This document shows, one piece after another, positions 16,484 to 25,049 of a stretch of 64,000 bases of DNA. The notes beneath the pieces are model-generated. The model saw only the letters and a list, made by a program, of their open reading frames with translations. It ran no database searches and was not told the origin of the DNA. The translations under genes and the position numbers were made by a program. The first letter of the stretch is position 1, and each line of letters begins with the position of its first letter. Source of the stretch: Mesorhizobium norvegicum (GTDB taxonomy: Bacteria; Pseudomonadota; Alphaproteobacteria; Rhizobiales; Rhizobiaceae); contig NZ_SMYZ01000044.1 of assembly GCF_004919685.1 (NCBI RefSeq), forward strand, positions 1 to 64,000, read 5' to 3'.

Positions 16484-17767
16484 ATGGCTGTTGATCCCCC
16501 TGTGCAGCATGTCGTCATCATCGGAGCCGGATTCGGTGGTCTTGCGGCCGCGCGCGATCTTGCGAGTGCGCCGTTCCGCATCACACTTGTCGATCGCCGT
16601 AACCATCATCTGTTCCAGCCACTGCTCTATCAGGTCGCCACAGCCGCGCTCGCGACGTCGGAAATCGCCTGGCCCATCCGCTATCTTCTTCGCAAGCACA
16701 AGAACGTCACGACGCTGCAAGGCAGCGTCGTCGGCGTGGAGGTTCAGGAGCGAAAGGTGCTTCTGGACGGGGAGGAGCCGATCTTTTTCGACACGCTGGT
16801 TTTAGCGACCGGTGCTCGCCATGCCTATTTCGGTCATGATGAATGGGAACCCTTTGCGCCGGGTCTGAAGACCCTGGAGGATGCCACCAAGATCAGAAGG
16901 CGGATTCTCGCGGCGTTCGAACAGGCCGAGTGGGAAACGGACGACGCCGAGCGCGCCAAATTCCTGACTTTTGTGATCATCGGCGCAGGTCCGACTGGCG
17001 TTGAGCTGGCCGGCACGATCGCCGAACTCGCCCACGACACTTTGCGCAACGATTTCCGCAATTTCGATACGCGCAGCGCGCGTGTCGTGCTCATCGAGGC
17101 CGGTCCCCGCATCCTCTCCGGCTTCAGTGAACGGCTGTCCGCCTACGCTCGACGGGCACTGACGCGGCTCGGAGTCGAAATCAAGCTTGGGCACGCTGTT
17201 TCCAAATGTGGAGATGCAGGGGTCGAGCTTGACGGAGTGTTTCTCGCCGCGAAAACAATTATCTGGGCAGCGGGGGTCGCCGCCTCGCCCGCGGCGGACT
17301 GGCTGAATGCGCCGGCCGATCGCGCGGGACGGGTGCTCGTGGAAGCGGATCTGACAGTCCCGGGACATCCAAACATCTTTGCGATCGGTGACACCGCCCA
17401 TGTCGAAACCGCGGATGGAAAACCAGTCCCAGGTGTTGCGCCAGCCGCCAAGCAGGAGGGGCGCTATGTCGCCGAAGTGATCAAGGCACGGCCGCGGGGC
17501 AAGGACGTCCCGCGGCCCTTCACATACAAGAACGCCGGCAATCTCGCGACGATCGGAAAGCGCGCCGCCATCGTGGATTTCGGCTGGATCAGCCTGAAGG
17601 GTCGAATGGCCTGGTGGATATGGGGCATTGCGCACATTTTCTTCTTGATCGGCCTGCGAAATCGCCTCGCCGTTGCCTTGAATTGGCTGTGGATCCATAC
17701 CAGCGGCGAGCGCAGTGCCCGCCTGATCACGCAAGGCGAGGCGAAGAAGGGCGGGATCAAGCTTTAG
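16484..17767 (+). CDS. ndh: type II NADH:quinone oxidoreductase (NDH-2-like)
   Basis: 427 residues from the ATG at 16484; a GTG at 16472 is an alternative adding four residues. Two dinucleotide motifs: FAD-binding IIGAGFGG near the N-terminus and NAD-binding IIGAGPTGVELAGTIAEL in the middle. The NDH-2 segment NHHLFQPLLYQVATA is also present. The C-terminus has a hydrophobic patch (WWIWGIAHIFFLIGL) for membrane attachment. It would pass electrons from NADH to quinone without proton pumping. It follows the encapsulin gene by about 50 bp, so a redox link to the DyP compartment is possible but unproven. Confidence 0.9.
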   Translation: MAVDPPVQHVVIIGAGFGGLAAARDLASAPFRITLVDRRNHHLFQPLLYQVATAALATSEIAWPIRYLLRKHKNVTTLQGSVVGVEVQERKVLLDGEEPIFFDTLVLATGARHAYFGHDEWEPFAPGLKTLEDATKIRRRILAAFEQAEWETDDAERAKFLTFVIIGAGPTGVELAGTIAELAHDTLRNDFRNFDTRSARVVLIEAGPRILSGFSERLSAYARRALTRLGVEIKLGHAVSKCGDAGVELDGVFLAAKTIIWAAGVAASPAADWLNAPADRAGRVLVEADLTVPGHPNIFAIGDTAHVETADGKPVPGVAPAAKQEGRYVAEVIKARPRGKDVPRPFTYKNAGNLATIGKRAAIVDFGWISLKGRMAWWIWGIAHIFFLIGLRNRLAVALNWLWIHTSGERSARLITQGEAKKGGIKL

Positions 17768-17872
17768 CGACCGGTCGGCGGAGAATATGCTGCTGAGGGG
17801 CGAGCCTTGATTGTCGGCCGTGATCGCGACGCGCTAGCTTACCGACAAAATAGCGGCAACGGAGGACACGCG

Positions 17873-19351
17873 ATGGCGTCGTTGTTGGGCATGCAAGCTC
17901 TGTTTGGCCTGCCGCTGTTCGTCGTGCACCTGATTGCAGTGGTGCGCGCGATTACCCGCGCCAACCGCACACCTGCCGCCCGTGTAGCCTGGGTGGTTGT
18001 CATCATGTTCCTGCCGCTGCTTGGTGTCATTGCCTATTTACTCCTTGGCGAGACCAGCATCGGGCGCAAGCGCGCGCAACGGCTCAAGGCGGCGGAAGAC
18101 CGAACCGCCCGGCCCGATGACGCGGCCTATGCGCCGGAAACCATTGCGCCGGAAGCAGCCGCCCAATTCGACCTTTGCCGGTCGATCAATGGGCTGCGGC
18201 CGGTGGCGGGCAATCGCATCCTGCTTCTGGGTGATCCCGAGGCGTCCAGCGACCAACCGACATTCGACTCCGATATCGCGATCGACTCGCTGGCAAGGGA
18301 TATCGAACAGGCAAAGGAGCATGTGCACATCGGCTTCTATATCTGGCTCGACGACGAAAATGGCGGCAAGGTCGCCGACGCCGTCGCTGATGCCGCGCAA
18401 CGCGGCGTGCGTTGCCGCGTGATGGTGGACGCTCTGGGCTCACGCTCCCTTATCCGCGGTCCACGCTGGCGGCAGTTGCGCGAAGCGGGTGTGTTGTTGG
18501 TTGCCACGTTGAATGACATTCCGCGCCTGGGGCATCTGGCCGTGGGCCGCGCTGACCTGCGCAATCATCGCAAGATCGTCATTATCGACAATCGCATCGC
18601 CTATTGCGGCAGCCAGAACTGTGCAGATCCGGCATTCCGGGTGAAGGCGAAGTATGCGCCCTGGGTGGACATTTTCCTGCGTTGCGAAGGACCAGTGGTG
18701 CGCCAGGCACAGTATCTGTTTCTATGCACATGGATCGCCGAAACCGGCGAGCCCCTGGAAGGGCTTGCCGCAGCCCAGCCTGGGCCGGAGCATTTCCAGC
18801 CGGGAAGCGTGGCGCAGATGTACGGAACCGGACCGACGACGCTCGGCAATGCCATGTCCGAGTCCTTCGTTGGCGCGATCTATTCCGCGCGCAAGGAACT
18901 CATCATCACGACGCCCTACTTCGTACCGGACGAGGCGGTCCTGCGCGCCTTGTGTGCCGCCCCGCGCCGGGGCGTCGGGACGACAATTGTCTTCCCCGAA
19001 CGCAACGATTCATGGTTGGTGGAAAACACCAGCCGCAGTTGCTATGCGGACTTGCTCTCCAATGGCGTGGGCGTCCACGAGTATCCGCTGGGGCTGCTGC
19101 ATACCAAATCGATGACCATCGACGGGAAGATCGCGCTGGTCGGATCAGCCAACATGGACCGGCGCAGCATGCAGCTCAACTTCGAAAACAACCTGCTGAT
19201 AGCGGACGAAGACGCCGCCGTCGCGGTCCGCGCTCGCCAGCAGGGCTACCTCGCCGTGTCGCGGCCGGTCACGCTCGACACGGTCAAGGCCTGGCCGTTT
19301 CATAGGCGCCTGGTGCAGAACGCGGTGGGCATGATGGCGCCGATACTCTAG
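17873..19351 (+). CDS. cls: cardiolipin synthase, phospholipase D family
   Basis: 492 residues from the ATG at 17873, with GGAGG ten bases upstream. Two membrane helices occupy about residues 5-25 and 38-58. Two HKD motifs follow: NHRKIVIIDN in the first half and HTKSMTIDGKIALVGSANMD in the second. This is the bacterial ClsA layout, which joins two phosphatidylglycerol molecules to cardiolipin and glycerol at the inner membrane. It lies 105 bp after the NDH-2 gene. Confidence 0.93.
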   Translation: MASLLGMQALFGLPLFVVHLIAVVRAITRANRTPAARVAWVVVIMFLPLLGVIAYLLLGETSIGRKRAQRLKAAEDRTARPDDAAYAPETIAPEAAAQFDLCRSINGLRPVAGNRILLLGDPEASSDQPTFDSDIAIDSLARDIEQAKEHVHIGFYIWLDDENGGKVADAVADAAQRGVRCRVMVDALGSRSLIRGPRWRQLREAGVLLVATLNDIPRLGHLAVGRADLRNHRKIVIIDNRIAYCGSQNCADPAFRVKAKYAPWVDIFLRCEGPVVRQAQYLFLCTWIAETGEPLEGLAAAQPGPEHFQPGSVAQMYGTGPTTLGNAMSESFVGAIYSARKELIITTPYFVPDEAVLRALCAAPRRGVGTTIVFPERNDSWLVENTSRSCYADLLSNGVGVHEYPLGLLHTKSMTIDGKIALVGSANMDRRSMQLNFENNLLIADEDAAVAVRARQQGYLAVSRPVTLDTVKAWPFHRRLVQNAVGMMAPIL

Positions 19352-19398
19352 ACAGGTCGCCTCCAATTTGCGGTACTACCCACCCGGAGCAGACAGCC

Positions 19399-20036
19399 AT
19401 GATCAGCGCCGCCATAACCTATCTTTTCGACCCTCTTTGCGGCTGGTGCTACGGCGCCACGCCGATGTTGGACAGACTTGCGGCCGACGGCGTCGCGATC
19501 GACGCGCTGCCAACAGGTCTCTTCTCGGGTGCCGGCGCCCGACCACTGGACGCGGGTTTCGCTGCCCATGCCTGGGACAGTGACCAGCGCATCGAGCAGC
19601 TGAGCGGTCAGCCTTTCAGCCAGGCCTATCTGGACAATGTTCTGAACGTGCCCGGCACGCTGCTTGACTCCGGCGCCGCCACGCTCGGCATCAGCGTGCC
19701 GGTTTCAAGGATCCGCGCCGCCGGCTGCCGGCGCTGAAGGCCATCCAGCACGCCCGCTATGTCGATGGCCGCGACATCGTGACGACGGGCGGTGTGGCCG
19801 AGGTTCTGAAAGACGCCGGCATGGCGGACGCAGCAAGGCTTGTGTCGGCGCCATCGGAAGAATTCCTGCTGGCTCATCGGGACCTGGTCGGCCGTGGCCG
19901 TACGCTGTTCCAGCAATTGCACGCCAACGGCACACCGGCACTCGCCTTGATCCGCAACGGAATGCCGCATCTCATCGGCTCCAATGCGCTCTACGGCAGC
20001 TACAACAATCTACTCGCCCAGATTCAGGCGGCCTGA
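19399..20036 (+). pseudogene. DsbA/FrnE-like thioredoxin-fold protein, frameshifted
   Basis: The first frame starts MISAAITYLFDPLCGWCYGA, with the CxxC-type active site CGWC, and reads to a stop at 19737. A different frame then continues DPRRRLPALKAIQHARYVDG and runs to QIQAA at 20036. Joined near 19705-19715, the pieces make one protein of about 210 residues, the normal length for DsbA-family disulfide oxidoreductases of this type. One indel would explain it. It may be a true pseudogene or a sequencing error; both halves keep family-like sequence, so the break is recent. Confidence 0.75.
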
Positions 20037-20071
20037 CCCTCCGGTCTCCTTGGCGCGCCGGGCATGCGGCT

Positions 20072-20266
20072 TCACTTCACTCGGCGACCATGAAAGAACC
20101 CAGCATTCGTCGTATTCAGTCGGATGTTGCCGGTTTCGCCCTGCTCCGACGGGTTGTCGATCTTCTTTTCGGATATCGTCTCCTTCTTGTTTTTCGGACT
20201 TCCTCCTACCCCTTTCGGGCTGCGACTGGCGGGCGGCACGGGTGGCATCTCGTTGTGTCGTGACAT
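20072..20266 (-). CDS. 64-residue hydrophilic small protein
   Basis: From the ATG at 20266, preceded by GGGAG. It begins MSRHNEMPPVPPASRSPKGV and ends NIRLNTTNAGFFHGRRVK, rich in Lys, Asn, Pro and Gly with no hydrophobic segment, so probably disordered. The pattern (MPPVPPA...SPKG...EQGETGNIRLNTTN) resembles small uncharacterised proteins I remember from rhizobial genomes. It is 39 bp downstream of the FMN reductase on the same strand and may share its transcript. No function is known. Confidence 0.65.
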   Translation of the reverse strand: MSRHNEMPPVPPASRSPKGVGGSPKNKKETISEKKIDNPSEQGETGNIRLNTTNAGFFHGRRVK

Positions 20267-20304
20267 AGTGGCAAACTCCCTTTGAACTATCCGGTCTTCT
20301 CGAT

Positions 20305-20883
20305 TCATGCCGAGGCCTGTCTCGGAAGCACCTGGAGCACCCTGGTGATGAACATGCTGAATTCGGCCATGTAGTTGCGCAGGAATTCCTGGGTGGATTC
20401 AACCGTGACCTCACCGGCATCCGTGATCAAGCCAGGCGTAAACTGGATGTAGGCCTCAGGTGCGTTCATCTGCGGTGAGTTGCAGAAGCTCAGCACACTG
20501 CGCAGGCCCTGCTGGGCGACCGCGGTTCCGATGGTGCCGGGCGATGTGCCAATGACTGCGGACGGCTTGCGGGCGAAGGAATTCTTGCCATAGGGGCGAC
20601 TTGCCCAGTCGATGGCGTTCTTCAGACCGCCGGGGATGGAGCGGTTGTATTCCGGCGTGACGAAAAGCACGGCGTCGACAACGGCGATAGCGTCCTTGAA
20701 GGCGCGAGCGACCGGCGGGAAGTCCGCGTCGTAGTCGTAGCTGTAGAGCGGCAAGTCCTTGAAGGAGATCTCCGACATCTCAAGTTGCGGCGGGGCAAGT
20801 TGCACCAGTGCCTTCGCGAGTTTGCGGTTGATGGATTCGCGCGCGAGGCTGCCGATGAGATAGCCAACTTTGTGCTTGGTCAT
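20305..20883 (-). CDS. NADPH-dependent FMN reductase / chromate reductase family
   Basis: 192 residues, ATG at 20883 with GGAGGT five bases upstream. Flavodoxin-like fold: N-terminal phosphate loop GSLARESINRKLAKAL and the flavin/NADPH segment TPEYNRSIPGGLKNAIDWASRP typical of the YieF/ChrR/SsuE-like group. It is cytoplasmic and probably a quinone or flavin reductase involved in redox stress. It is divergent from the NAD region, with a 600-bp gap between. Confidence 0.9.
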   Translation of the reverse strand: MTKHKVGYLIGSLARESINRKLAKALVQLAPPQLEMSEISFKDLPLYSYDYDADFPPVARAFKDAIAVVDAVLFVTPEYNRSIPGGLKNAIDWASRPYGKNSFARKPSAVIGTSPGTIGTAVAQQGLRSVLSFCNSPQMNAPEAYIQFTPGLITDAGEVTVESTQEFLRNYMAEFSMFITRVLQVLPRQASA

Positions 20884-21505
20884 TTGTACCTCCTACGTTC
20901 GGCCCGAAGGTTCTGACGATCCCGCATCCATGCCGATCGCCGTTCCGCCGTGGTGAAACGCCGCCCGGTCACGACATGCGGCAAGGCGCGCGCGAGGTTC
21001 GGGCGTCATTGCGCGGCTTGGCAGCAGGACATAGAGCATCGTTCGTGCCAGTTCCCTGCATCACGCAAGATCAATAGCTTAAGTTGTCCTTCGCTTGATT
21101 TTGGGACATTTTGGCCAAGCCGAAAGACAAATTGTCTATAGATTTCAACAATGTGGCACAGAAGTAGCTCCCCGTCAAACTTGAAGCCTTCTCCGGGCGC
21201 GTATCCTCTGCTAAGCGAGGGATACCCGTGTTCCCGATCGTTTCGCCTGCTGTCGGTTCCACGGAGCGGCGGAAACAACCGTCGCCGAGCGTCGATGTCT
21301 TCAGGCCGGTTTGGCATCGCGAATTGACTGCCGAGGGTGGCTCAAACTGTGCCCTCCTGAAACTCCGAACCGAGTTCGAAAGTTCTGCCTTGTTTCATTC
21401 ACCGTTCGTTTCGCTCTGAATGTTGACGGGCAGTGTGCGGCGGTTCACTTTTCGCTCGGCTTGCCCCATTCGGTCGGCTTCATATCCGGAATCCCGTCGA
21501 CCCCC
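20884..21505. other. 622-bp intergenic region without a convincing gene
   Basis: Short open frames here have no recognisable family. One perfect odd palindrome, AGACAAATTGTCT at 21125-21137, lies in a locally AT-rich stretch (about 21065-21160) and could be an operator. The region must carry the promoter of the FMN reductase (left) and possibly that of nadQ (right). No tRNA or terminator was recognised. Confidence 0.5.
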
Positions 21506-22471
21506 ATGCAAGACAAGACAACTCAGGCGACAAGGCAAGCAGCAAGGAACAACCGGAGCCGGGCCGTCAGTGCGGACCTGATCGCCGTTGTGATCGCCGT
21601 GACCAATGGTGAGCCACGCGTCCTGACCATCGGACACGCTGACGCTTTGCCGTCCGGCCCTTTTGAGCTCGGCCATCGCTCCTTGCAGTCGGGTCTGAGG
21701 GCATGGGTGGAGCGCCAGACCGGTCACCCGTTGGGCTATATCGAGCAGCTTTATACCTTCGCCGACCGTGACCGAACCGGCGACGAGCGCGTGCAGATCT
21801 CGATCAGCTATCTCGGCCTGACGCGGGAAGAGCAGACAGAGAGATCGCCGACGCATGGCTGGCGGGGCTGGTACGACTATTTTCCGTGGGAAGATCACCG
21901 TGCGGGCGTGCCGCCCATCCTGCCTGCTATCCTCATGCCACGGCTCTTGGCCTGGGCTGACGAAGCCGAAGACATGAACCTGCGCCACAATCGCCGACAG
22001 CGCGTGGCGTATGCCTTTGGTCTGGATGATCGCGACTGGAACGAGGAGCTCGTCCTGCAGCGATACGAACTGCTCTATGAAGCCGCGCTGGTGGCGGAGG
22101 CCGCGCGCGGCCGGGACAATGGCAGCCCGCTATCTGTCCCCGGTCGACCGATGATCGCCGACCACCGCCGTATTCTGGCGACGGGAATCGCCAGACTTCG
22201 GACCAAGATCAAATATCGCCCCGTCGTGTTCGAACTGATGCCGCCGGCATTCACGCTGCTGCAGTTGCAGCGCACCGTTGAAGCGCTCGCCGGCAGGCTC
22301 GTGCACAAGCAGAATTTCCGGCGTCTTATCGAACAGCAGGACCTGGTCGAGGAGACCGGCGAGACAATGTCGGACACAGGCGGGCGCCCGGCGAAGCGTT
22401 TCCGCTTCCGCCAGACGGTTCTGGCGGAACGAACTGTCGCAGGGACGAAATTGCCACTTTCACGTGCTTGA
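21506..22471 (+). CDS. nadQ: NadQ-type repressor of NAD biosynthesis (Nudix-like plus winged helix)
   Basis: 321 residues from the ATG at 21506. The N-terminal half has a Nudix-related fold without an intact Nudix catalytic box (VVIAVTNGEPRVLTIGHA through IEQLYTFADRDRTG). The C-terminal part resembles a winged helix (FELMPPAFTLLQLQRTVEAL followed by NFRRLIEQQDLVEETGE). Alphaproteobacteria use NadQ, a protein of this build, to repress nadABC. Its position directly before nadA, with two matching palindromes between, supports the name. The effector is not readable from sequence. Confidence 0.85.
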   Translation: MQDKTTQATRQAARNNRSRAVSADLIAVVIAVTNGEPRVLTIGHADALPSGPFELGHRSLQSGLRAWVERQTGHPLGYIEQLYTFADRDRTGDERVQISISYLGLTREEQTERSPTHGWRGWYDYFPWEDHRAGVPPILPAILMPRLLAWADEAEDMNLRHNRRQRVAYAFGLDDRDWNEELVLQRYELLYEAALVAEAARGRDNGSPLSVPGRPMIADHRRILATGIARLRTKIKYRPVVFELMPPAFTLLQLQRTVEALAGRLVHKQNFRRLIEQQDLVEETGETMSDTGGRPAKRFRFRQTVLAERTVAGTKLPLSRA

Positions 22472-22473
22472 CA
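22468..22473 (+). promoter_or_regulatory. candidate -35 element of the nadABC promoter
   Basis: A perfect TTGACA overlaps the nadQ stop codon. The -10 is less clear: AAGCAT at 22491-22496 gives 17-bp spacing, while TATACT (22507-22512) is a better hexamer at non-standard spacing. Both candidates fall within or beside the two palindromic sites, so bound NadQ would block the promoter. Confidence 0.4.
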
Positions 22474-22478
22474 ATCCT

Positions 22479-22497
22479 TATGCTCAAGATAAGCATA
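22479..22497. promoter_or_regulatory. NadQ-type operator 1
   Basis: TATGCTCAAGATAAGCATA is a 19-bp interrupted palindrome (TATGCT/AGCATA arms) in the 65-bp gap between nadQ and nadA. A second copy of the same architecture starts 28 bp downstream. Its place between regulator and target operon is the basis for assigning it to NadQ. Confidence 0.75.
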
Positions 22498-22506
22498 TGC
22501 CTCAGT

Positions 22507-22525
22507 TATACTCAAATAGAGCATA
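22507..22525. promoter_or_regulatory. NadQ-type operator 2
   Basis: TATACTCAAATAGAGCATA repeats the form of the first site: TATRCTCA on the left and AGCATA on the right, same 19-bp length. It ends 11 bp before the nadA ATG. Paired sites on nearly the same DNA face suggest cooperative binding. Confidence 0.75.
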
Positions 22526-22536
22526 ATAGGGACGCT

Positions 22537-23511
22537 ATGCTAATCAACTCCGCACGTACGGCCGCGCTCTACGATCGGGTACGGCGGGTCATCCCGCCGG
22601 TCGAATGGCCGGCATTCACTGACGATATCGAGGCCATTCTCGATTTGAAGCTGCAGCGAAACGCGGTCATCCTGGCGCACAACTACCAGACGCCGGAGAT
22701 CTTCCACTGTGTCGCCGACATCGTTGGCGACAGCCTGGCGCTTGCCCGCAAGGCGATGTCGGTCGAAGCCGATGTCATCGTGCTCGCCGGCGTGCATTTC
22801 ATGGCCGAGACGGCGAAGCTGCTCAATCCGCAAAAGACGGTGCTCATTCCCGATCTGCGGGCAGGCTGTTCGCTGGCGGACTCGATTACCGCAGCGGACG
22901 TGCGGCTGCTGCGGCAACGCTATCCGGGCGTACCTGTTGTCACCTATGTCAACACGTCAGCCGAGGTGAAAGCCGAGTCCGATATCTGCTGTACCTCAGG
23001 CAACGCGAAGGCTGTCGTCGAGTCGCTTGGCGTTCCTCGGGTGATCATGCTGCCGGATGAATATCTGGCCCAGAACATCGCCGCCCGGACCGATGTAGAG
23101 ATCATCGCCTGGAAAGGGCATTGCGAGGTGCATGAGCGCTTCACGCCCGCCGACATTCGCCAATTGCGCGAGGACCATCCCGGCGTGATCGTGCTGGCCC
23201 ATCCCGAATGCCCGCCCGACGTGGTGGCCGAGGCCGATTTTTCCGGCTCGACCGCTGCGATGTCCGACTATGTCGGGCGGCAAAAGCCACCCCGCGTCGT
23301 GCTGATGACGGAATGCTCGATGAGCGACAATGTCGCGGTCGAACACCCCGAGGTCGAGTTCATCCGGCCCTGCAATTTGTGCCCGCACATGAAGCGGATA
23401 ACGCTCGCCAACATCCGCACGGCGCTGGAGCAGAACCGCCATGAGGTGACCATCGCACCCGAGATTGCCGGGCGCGCGCGGCTGGCCGTCGAGCGGATGC
23501 TGGCGGTATGA
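22537..23511 (+). CDS. nadA: quinolinate synthase A
   Basis: 324 residues, ATG at 22537 after TAGGGA; the extension back to 22468 runs through the operators. NadA condenses iminoaspartate with dihydroxyacetone phosphate to quinolinate using a 4Fe-4S cluster. Visible residues: HNYQ at 48-51 and the spaced cysteines Cys111 (AGCSLADS), Cys196 and Cys282 (CNLCPHMK), matching the three cluster ligands of the family. TSGNAK at 153-158 is also conserved. Its stop overlaps the nadB start (ATGA). Confidence 0.97.
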   Translation: MLINSARTAALYDRVRRVIPPVEWPAFTDDIEAILDLKLQRNAVILAHNYQTPEIFHCVADIVGDSLALARKAMSVEADVIVLAGVHFMAETAKLLNPQKTVLIPDLRAGCSLADSITAADVRLLRQRYPGVPVVTYVNTSAEVKAESDICCTSGNAKAVVESLGVPRVIMLPDEYLAQNIAARTDVEIIAWKGHCEVHERFTPADIRQLREDHPGVIVLAHPECPPDVVAEADFSGSTAAMSDYVGRQKPPRVVLMTECSMSDNVAVEHPEVEFIRPCNLCPHMKRITLANIRTALEQNRHEVTIAPEIAGRARLAVERMLAV

Positions 23512-25049
23512 GCATGGACGTCCGCGATCTCGCCGGGCGGCCGGTCATCATCGGCGGCGGCATAGCCGGATTGATGACTGCGCTGCACCTGGCGCCTGAG
23601 CCGGTGCTTCTGCTGTCGAGATCGCCGCTCGGCGCGGATGCGTCGAGTGCGTGGGCGCAGGGCGGACTTGCCGCCAGCCTGGGCGACGACGACGAACCCG
23701 CGCTCCATCTTGCCGACACGCTTGCCGCAGGCGACGGCCTTTGCGACGCACAAGCAGCAAGGCGCATCGTGTCCGCGGCGCCGGCCGCGATCGAGGATCT
23801 GGCGCGCCTTGGGGTCTGCTTCGATCGAACGCCCGCAGGCGCTCTGCGTCTCGGGCTGGAAGCTGCGCACGGTCGCCGGCGCATCGTTCATGCCGGAGGT
23901 GACGGAAGCGGGCGCGAGATCATGCGCGCCCTGGTCTCCGCCGTGCGTTCCACTGCGTCGATTGTGGTCGCGGAAGGCGTGGAAGCGCGCGGGCTGGCTG
24001 TGGAGGACGGCAGGATCACCGGGGTGCTGGCGAACGGTTCGACAGGTGCGCTGTTCCTCGCCACGGGACGGGTCGTTCTCGCCACAGGCGGGATCGGCGG
24101 CCTGTTCCACGACACGACAAACCCGCTCGGCAGTTGCGGCCAGGGCCTGGCACTCGCCGCACGCGCCGGTGCAATTTTGGCCGACCTCGAATTCATCCAG
24201 TTCCACCCGACCGCGCTTGATGGGTCGAACCGCCCCATGACGCTCATCAGCGAGGCGGTCCGCGGCGAAGGCGCCACAATCGTCGACGAGACAGGCCGGC
24301 GTTTCCTCGACGGCGTGCGAGGTGCGGAGCTCGCACCACGCGACATCGTGGCGCGCGCTGTCTGGCGACATCTTGCCGCCGGCCATCGCGTCTTCCTCGA
24401 CGTCCGCGACAAACCAGGCGCGATATTCACGCGGCAATTTCCAACGATCGCGTCAGCCTGCGGCAAGGCCGGTATCGATCCGGCGCGGGATCTCATTCCC
24501 ATCCGGCCGGCGCAGCACTACCACATGGGCGGTGTCGCCGTGGATCTGGCCGGGCGCACCTCGGTTCCAGGACTTTGGGCTTGCGGAGAAGTCGCGTCGA
24601 CCGGGCTGCACGGTGCCAACCGGCTTGCCAGCAACTCGCTGACCGAAGCTGTCGTCTGCGCACGCTGGGTTGCCGAAAGCATCGCAGGGTCATCTGACAG
24701 TGGCGGAAAGCCAGCAATGGCCTCTGACCTGCCGGCGCCAGATCCAGCGCCTGTGCGCCCTCTCCTGTCCCATGCCCTCGGCGTCACGCGGAAAGGTGAA
24801 GGGTTGAAGGAGACTGCGCGGGCCTTGCTGCCGCTGTTGCAGCGGCGCGACGCGGCGTCCGATCCCGCCGCCGTTGGGCTGATGATCGTGATTGCCGCCT
24901 TGCTGCGCCGGGAAAGCCGCGGCGCTCATTTCCGGACGGACTTCCCCTACCATGCAACCGTCGCCCGCCGTTCCCACCTCACGCTCGACGCAGCCATCGC
25001 CGCAGCGCGGGAACTCGCATCCTCCCCTGCGCTGGAAAGCATCCCGTGA
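23508..25049 (+). CDS. nadB: L-aspartate oxidase
   Basis: 513 residues. The FAD motif IIGGGIAGLMTALHL is at the N-terminus. Succinate dehydrogenase-type active-site segments follow: SAWAQGGLAASLGDDD, GLEFIQFHPT-like ADLEFIQFHPTAL, YHMGGVAVDLAGRT and GEVASTGLHGANRLASNSL. It oxidises L-aspartate to iminoaspartate for NadA. The start overlaps nadA by 4 bp and the stop overlaps nadC by one base, so the three genes are translationally coupled. Confidence 0.97.
   Translation: MSMDVRDLAGRPVIIGGGIAGLMTALHLAPEPVLLLSRSPLGADASSAWAQGGLAASLGDDDEPALHLADTLAAGDGLCDAQAARRIVSAAPAAIEDLARLGVCFDRTPAGALRLGLEAAHGRRRIVHAGGDGSGREIMRALVSAVRSTASIVVAEGVEARGLAVEDGRITGVLANGSTGALFLATGRVVLATGGIGGLFHDTTNPLGSCGQGLALAARAGAILADLEFIQFHPTALDGSNRPMTLISEAVRGEGATIVDETGRRFLDGVRGAELAPRDIVARAVWRHLAAGHRVFLDVRDKPGAIFTRQFPTIASACGKAGIDPARDLIPIRPAQHYHMGGVAVDLAGRTSVPGLWACGEVASTGLHGANRLASNSLTEAVVCARWVAESIAGSSDSGGKPAMASDLPAPDPAPVRPLLSHALGVTRKGEGLKETARALLPLLQRRDAASDPAAVGLMIVIAALLRRESRGAHFRTDFPYHATVARRSHLTLDAAIAAARELASSPALESIP

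Noticed and set aside
21006..21317. 103-codon leftward ORF in the gap before nadQ
   Set aside because: Low-complexity start and no domain; its reading crosses the AT-rich likely promoter. No support beyond being open.
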